Origin: Thermoflexus hugenholtzii JAD2
Lineage (GTDB): Bacteria; Chloroflexota; Dehalococcoidia; UBA2979
Assembly (NCBI GenBank): GCA_945889565.1
Contig: CAMDBZ010000051.1
Span: forward strand, 1 to 9,231
Direction: 5' to 3'
Length of the DNA stretch: 9,231 nucleotides
Under the pieces are notes generated by a model, which saw only the letters and a list, made by a program, of their open reading frames with translations, made no database searches and was not told the DNA's origin. The position numbers and the translations under genes were made by a program. Position 1 is the stretch's first letter, and each line of letters begins with the position of its first letter. Below are positions 5,861-9,231 of this stretch, in pieces.

Positions 5861-6171
5861 TGCGGTGGAGCGCCGTTGGGCGTCGCGGTGCATGAGTGTC
5901 AGCGCAGCGACACCACGAGCGCGAACGGCAGCGAGATCTCGTCGCTTCCGACGTGAGATGCCGATGTTTGTACAGTGGTGAGGAACGACACCGTCAGAGC
6001 TATGCGGGATGACGCCCTCAAGCACTCCTGACGTCCCCTTCTCGGTCCGTCGCACGCGAACGGACAGTTGAAGCGTCTCTGCAGTTCTTGTCGAGCGGGC
6101 CTGCGTCCATCGGTACCACCCGAGCTATGCTGCAGCGAAGCGCCGTCGGGCGCGCGCTGCGGGGAGTTGCC
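5861..6171. other. intergenic region between the toxin-antitoxin operon and the GH13 gene
   Basis: No clear gene lies in these roughly 310 bases. A minus-strand frame ending at 5899 gives a protein-like tail (VGSDEISLPFALVVSLR) over about 100 bases, but it has no recognisable upstream part and may be a relic or chance. The 9-mer gagctatgc occurs at about 5997 and again at 6122, the second copy containing an in-frame ATG (6127) for the GH13 gene. No strong promoter could be assigned for the GH13 gene; TACCAC at 6114-6119, 7 bases before ATG 6127, is weak. Confidence 0.4.
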
Positions 6172-7761
6172 GTGCCGGTCGATCCGCTCGACGTAGACTG
6201 GTGGCGCGAGGCCGTCATCTATCAAGTCTATCCGCGTAGCTTCGCCGATGGCGACGGGGACGGCGTGGGCGATCTGCGCGGCGTGATCGCGCGCCTCGAC
6301 TACCTGAACGACGGCAGCGAACGCTCGCTTGGCGTCGACGCGATCTGGGTCTCGCCGGTGTATCCGTCGCCGATGGCGGACTTTGGCTACGACGTGGCCG
6401 ACCACTGTGACGTCGATCCGCTCTTCGGCGACCTCGCGACGTTCGATCTGCTGGTGCGTGGATGCCATGCGCGCGGGATCCGCGTGCTGCTGGACTTCGT
6501 GATCAACCACACGTCGGATCAGCATCCGTGGTTCGTCGATGCGCGCGCGTCGCGCGGCTCCCCACACCGCGACTGGTACTACTGGCGCGATCCCGCGCCC
6601 GGCGGCGGACCGCCCGATGACTGGACCGCCGTGTTCGGCGGCAGCGCGTGGACGCTCGATGTCGCGACCGGGCAGTACTACCTCCACTCGTTTCTCCCGC
6701 AGCAGCCCGACCTGAACTGGGAGCATCCCGCGGTCGTGGACGCGATGGGTGACGTGCTGCGCTTCTGGATGGCGCGGGGCGTTGATGGCTTTCGCGTGGA
6801 CGCCGTGCAGCAGCTCGCGAAGCCCGACATCGGCGCGGATGCAGAGGTCGTGTCGTTGATCGGCGAGGGCCGCATCGACCCGCGTGTCACCGGGCACCTG
6901 CGCACCGTGCGACGCGTGCTGGACGAGTTTCCGGGACGAGTGTCGATCGCGGAGGCGTACGTACCGCCAGAGGAGCTCGCGGCGCTGTACGGCGGCGCAG
7001 CGCTCGACGCGATGCACCTGGCCTTCCACTTCGAGTTCATCCGGCTCACTGCGGACGGCGCGTACACGCCGTGGGACGCGCCGCGCATGGCCGCGCTGCT
7101 CCGCCGCACGCAGGCGGCGCTGCCGCCCGGCGCGCTCCCGTGCTACGCGCTCGCGAACCACGACGTGCCGCGTTTTCGCTCGCGCCACGACGCGGACGGG
7201 CGCGGCCCGGAGCGGGCGCGCGCGTCCGCGCTGTTCCTGCTCGGCGTGCGCGGCGTGCCGTGCATGTACGCCGGCGAGGAGATCGGCATGCCGGACGTCG
7301 TGATCCCCGCGGAGCGGCGGCGCGACCCGGGCGGTCGCGACGGCGCGCGTACCCCGATGCAGTGGGACCGCTCCGCCGGTCGGGGCTTCACGAGCGGGCA
7401 CCCGTGGCTGCCGTTCGGCCCGATCGAGGTTGACGTGGCGGCGCAGCTCGATGATGAGCGCTCGCTGCTCTCGCTCTACCGGCGCGCGATCTGGCTGCGC
7501 AAGGCGGAGCCTGCGCTGCGTGGCGGTGACCAGGCGATCGTGCACGAAGGCGCTTCGACGCTGGCGCTGCGCAGGCAGGCGCCGGGCGCGCGCCCCGTGC
7601 TGCTGGCGCTCAACACGGCATCGACGCCGGCGCGCGTGCCACTCGATGGGGAGTTCGCGCGCGTGCTGCTGGCAAGCGACGAGCACGTGCAACTGAAGGG
7701 CGAGGCGTCCGCGCGCACGCTGGTGCTGCCCGCGCTCGCTGCGGCGTGGCTGGTGCCGTGA
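6172..7761 (+). CDS. GH13 alpha-glucosidase/oligo-1,6-glucosidase-type enzyme
   Basis: This cytoplasmic alpha-amylase-superfamily hydrolase of 529 residues acts, as the family does, on alpha-glucosidic bonds of short malto- or isomalto-oligosaccharides or related glucosides. It opens with WWREAVIYQVYPRSFAD and GDGDGVGDLRG, typical of alpha-glucosidases rather than endo-amylases. Conserved regions follow: DFVINH (108-113), QPDLNW, GFRVDAV with nucleophile D210, EAYV with acid/base E261, and ANHDVPR with D331. TPMQWD and a C-terminal beta domain (LLALNTAS) close it. GTG 6172 was chosen because GGGGAG lies 5 bases before it and the conserved protein starts just after; ATG 6127 is possible. No signal peptide is visible. 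The stop overlaps the glycosyltransferase start (GTGA). Specificity, including hydrolysis versus transfer, cannot be read from sequence. Confidence 0.88.
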   Translation: MPVDPLDVDWWREAVIYQVYPRSFADGDGDGVGDLRGVIARLDYLNDGSERSLGVDAIWVSPVYPSPMADFGYDVADHCDVDPLFGDLATFDLLVRGCHARGIRVLLDFVINHTSDQHPWFVDARASRGSPHRDWYYWRDPAPGGGPPDDWTAVFGGSAWTLDVATGQYYLHSFLPQQPDLNWEHPAVVDAMGDVLRFWMARGVDGFRVDAVQQLAKPDIGADAEVVSLIGEGRIDPRVTGHLRTVRRVLDEFPGRVSIAEAYVPPEELAALYGGAALDAMHLAFHFEFIRLTADGAYTPWDAPRMAALLRRTQAALPPGALPCYALANHDVPRFRSRHDADGRGPERARASALFLLGVRGVPCMYAGEEIGMPDVVIPAERRRDPGGRDGARTPMQWDRSAGRGFTSGHPWLPFGPIEVDVAAQLDDERSLLSLYRRAIWLRKAEPALRGGDQAIVHEGASTLALRRQAPGARPVLLALNTASTPARVPLDGEFARVLLASDEHVQLKGEASARTLVLPALAAAWLVP

Positions 7762-8810
7762 CGGCGCAGCCGTTGCGTGTGGGGATGCTTGCGCCAATCG
7801 CGTGGCGCACGCCGCCCCGGCACTACGGCCCGTGGGAGCGCGTGGTGTCGCTACTAACGGAGGGGCTGGTCGCGCGCGGCGTCGACGTCACGCTGTTCGC
7901 GACCGCGGACTCGGTGACGAGCGCGCGCCTGAGCGCCGTCGCCCCCGCCGGCTACGAGGAGGATCGCACGCTCGAGCCGAAGGTATACGAGGGCTTGCAC
8001 ATCGGCGCGGCGTTCGAGCGCGCCGCGGAGTTCGATCTCATCCACAACCATTTCGATTTCTTGCCGCTCACGTACTCGGGCCTTGTCGACACGCCGCTGG
8101 TCACGACGATCCACGGCTTCTCTTCGCCGCGCATCCTGCCGGCGTACCGGCGCTACAACGGGCGCGTGCACTACGTCTCGATCAGCGACGCTGACCGCGA
8201 TGCGAGCCTCGACTACGCGGCGACGGTGTACCACGGTATCGACATCGAGCGGTTCACGTTCCGCGCGCAGCCGGACGACTACTTGCTGTTCTTCGGCCGC
8301 ATGCACCCGGATAAGGGCGCGCTCGACGCCATCGAGATCGCGCGGCGCGCAGGGCGGCGGCTGGTGATGGCGGGCATCGTGCAGGACGAGGCGTACTTCC
8401 GGGAGCAGGTGGAGCCGCGCATCGACGGGGAGCGCGTGCAGTACATCGGCAGCGTGGGCCCAGAGGAGCGCGACCGAGTGCTCGGCGGCGCGCTCGCGCT
8501 GCTGCACCCGATCCACTTCGACGAGCCCTTCGGGCTCTCCATCGTCGAGGCGATGGCGTGCGGCACGCCCGTCATCGCGTTTGCGCGGGGGAGCATGGCG
8601 GAGCTGATCCGGGACGGCGAGCTGGGCTTCCTCGTACGCACGACCGACGAGGCGGTCGCGGCGGTGGCGCGGCTGGGCTCGATCGATCGGCGTGCGTGCC
8701 GGCGCTGGGTGGAGGGGCGGTTCACCGCCGACCGCATGGTGGACGACTACCTGCGCGTCTACGCCGCCGTGCGCGCTGCGCCCCGCGCGGGTCGTGTCGT
8801 AGCGACATAA
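7758..8810 (+). CDS. GT4-family glycosyltransferase
   Basis: A 350-residue GT-B-fold retaining glycosyltransferase transfers a sugar from a nucleotide donor to an unknown acceptor. The N-terminal Rossmann domain has MLAPIAWRTPPRHYGPWERV at its start, the loop typical of a widespread GT4 subgroup, then FDLIHNHFDF and TTIHGFSS. The C-terminal domain begins near FFGRMHPDKG, where R181 and K186 are the expected phosphate-binding pair. E256-x7-E264 in EPFGLSIVEAMACGTPVIA is the GT4 signature. GTG 7758 overlaps the GH13 TGA (GTGA) and is the most likely start; GTG 7746 also lies in frame. Coupling to a glucosidase suggests synthesis and turnover of a glucoside such as a compatible solute or storage oligosaccharide, which is inference only. 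Confidence 0.87.
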   Translation: MTAQPLRVGMLAPIAWRTPPRHYGPWERVVSLLTEGLVARGVDVTLFATADSVTSARLSAVAPAGYEEDRTLEPKVYEGLHIGAAFERAAEFDLIHNHFDFLPLTYSGLVDTPLVTTIHGFSSPRILPAYRRYNGRVHYVSISDADRDASLDYAATVYHGIDIERFTFRAQPDDYLLFFGRMHPDKGALDAIEIARRAGRRLVMAGIVQDEAYFREQVEPRIDGERVQYIGSVGPEERDRVLGGALALLHPIHFDEPFGLSIVEAMACGTPVIAFARGSMAELIRDGELGFLVRTTDEAVAAVARLGSIDRRACRRWVEGRFTADRMVDDYLRVYAAVRAAPRAGRVVAT

Positions 8811-8824
8811 GCGCGAGTCACGAC
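8791..8824. repeat. nested small stem-loops between convergent genes
   Basis: GTCGTG (8791-8796) pairs with CACGAC (8819-8824), and an alternative hairpin TGTCG-tag-CGACA lies inside at 8795-8807. Both sit across the GT4 stop, before the convergent partial gene. They have no T-tract, so a terminator role is only possible. Confidence 0.25.
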
Positions 8825-8825
8825 T

Positions 8826-9231
8826 TCACCAACGCGGCGCGAGCGTGGACGCCTCACGCTCGTACGCGTCCCATGGCAGTGCATCGACGAGGGCGAGCCC
8901 GCCCTCGATGTTGGACTCGGCGCCGGAGTTCTGGTTGACCTGGTCGTGGTCGATGCCGTCGAACACGAGGCCGCGGTCACGGTCGTAGGTCGGCGTGCCG
9001 GCGGCGTTGCGGCCATCGAACCAGGCGCGGGCGAGCGTGGCGAGCTCGGCGTAGCCGCCATCCTTCGTCGCGGCGGCGACCGCGTCGAGGCCCGCCACGG
9101 TGCAACTGACGTCGAACGCCAGCGCGCGCAGCCCCGCGAACCCGCTGCGGGCGGCGGGCGCGAGCACGGCGTCGGCGCTGCGCGCCGCGGCGCGCACCAG
9201 CTGCTCGTGGCCGAACTCGGCGCCGGCGCGT
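8826..9231 (-). CDS. C-terminal part of a putative (alpha/alpha)-barrel carbohydrate-related protein, 5' partial
   Basis: The frame is open to the window edge, so only the last 134 or so residues are visible and the true start lies outside. The fragment is alanine-rich and helical at first (AGLDAVAAATKDGGYAELA, LARAWFDGRN), then has DRDRGLVFDGIDHDQVNQNS and NSGAESNIEGGLALVDAL. The NxNSGAES-(T/N)IE pattern is one I associate with the C-terminal part of (alpha/alpha)6-barrel proteins encoded next to GT4 glycosyltransferases, but I cannot name an activity. It is convergent with the GT4 gene with 15 bases between the stops. GTG 9197 is internal to the open frame and is not proposed as a start. 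Confidence 0.65.
   Translation of the reverse strand, partial: RAGAEFGHEQLVRAAARSADAVLAPAARSGFAGLRALAFDVSCTVAGLDAVAAATKDGGYAELATLARAWFDGRNAAGTPTYDRDRGLVFDGIDHDQVNQNSGAESNIEGGLALVDALPWDAYEREASTLAPRW

Noticed and set aside
5899..7797. A 632-codon open frame antisense to the GH13 gene
   Set aside because: It is a high-GC shadow with arginine/histidine-rich sequence and no domain, while the plus strand carries all GH13 motifs.
7854..8516. A 220-codon minus-strand frame inside the GT4 gene
   Set aside because: It is low-complexity, Arg/Val-rich, and antisense to conserved GT4 motifs.

Overview
The window is a high-GC bacterial chromosome segment with dense short-spaced genes and frequent GTG starts. 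The protein types (a DUF3024 protein, an SPL-type radical SAM protein, a GH13 glucosidase coupled to a GT4 glycosyltransferase) and the apparent leaderless promoters fit a Chloroflexota or actinobacterial lineage. I cannot place it more precisely from sequence alone.

Left part (1-1783) is a graveyard of mobile and defence genes. A large serine recombinase on the minus strand (132-1455) keeps its recombinase domain, zinc ribbon and C-terminal region but has lost the catalytic-serine half of its N-terminal domain. Exactly where that half should begin, the sequence switches to the plus-strand 3' end of what looks like an AbiEi antitoxin gene (about 1457-1639). After 6 bases comes the 5' end of an AbiEii-type nucleotidyltransferase toxin (1646-about 1725), itself cut off after about 27 codons.

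Middle part (1747-3610) holds a small unknown minus-strand ORF, a DUF3024 gene, and, divergent from the latter, an SPL-family radical SAM gene carrying a perfect 30-bp in-frame tandem duplication. A DUF433 antitoxin-like gene overlaps the radical SAM stop (TGATG) but is broken by a frameshift.

The next block (3604-5860) has two apparently intact toxin-antitoxin loci that diverge from each other: hipBA on the minus strand (GTGA overlap, all kinase motifs present) and a BrnTA-like toxin/CopG-type antitoxin pair on the plus strand. The second pair has a 19-bp inverted repeat sitting on its -10 box, a good candidate for an autoregulatory operator. With the AbiE and DUF433 remnants, four toxin-antitoxin type loci, two dead and two apparently alive, lie within about 4.4 kb.

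Right part (6172-9231) looks like ordinary carbohydrate metabolism: a GH13 alpha-glucosidase-type enzyme whose stop overlaps the start of a GT4 glycosyltransferase, then, convergent, the C-terminal part of a protein with an NSGAES motif that runs off the window edge. No rRNA, tRNA, CRISPR array or complete insertion sequence was seen.

Several starts (2353 minus, 2462 plus, 5262 plus) have a -10-like hexamer 6-7 bases before the ATG and no Shine-Dalgarno, which suggests leaderless transcripts. I see no wholly new multi-gene system. The most notable items are the recombinase/AbiE junction, the toxin-antitoxin cluster with its operator palindrome, and the in-frame repeat in the radical SAM gene.
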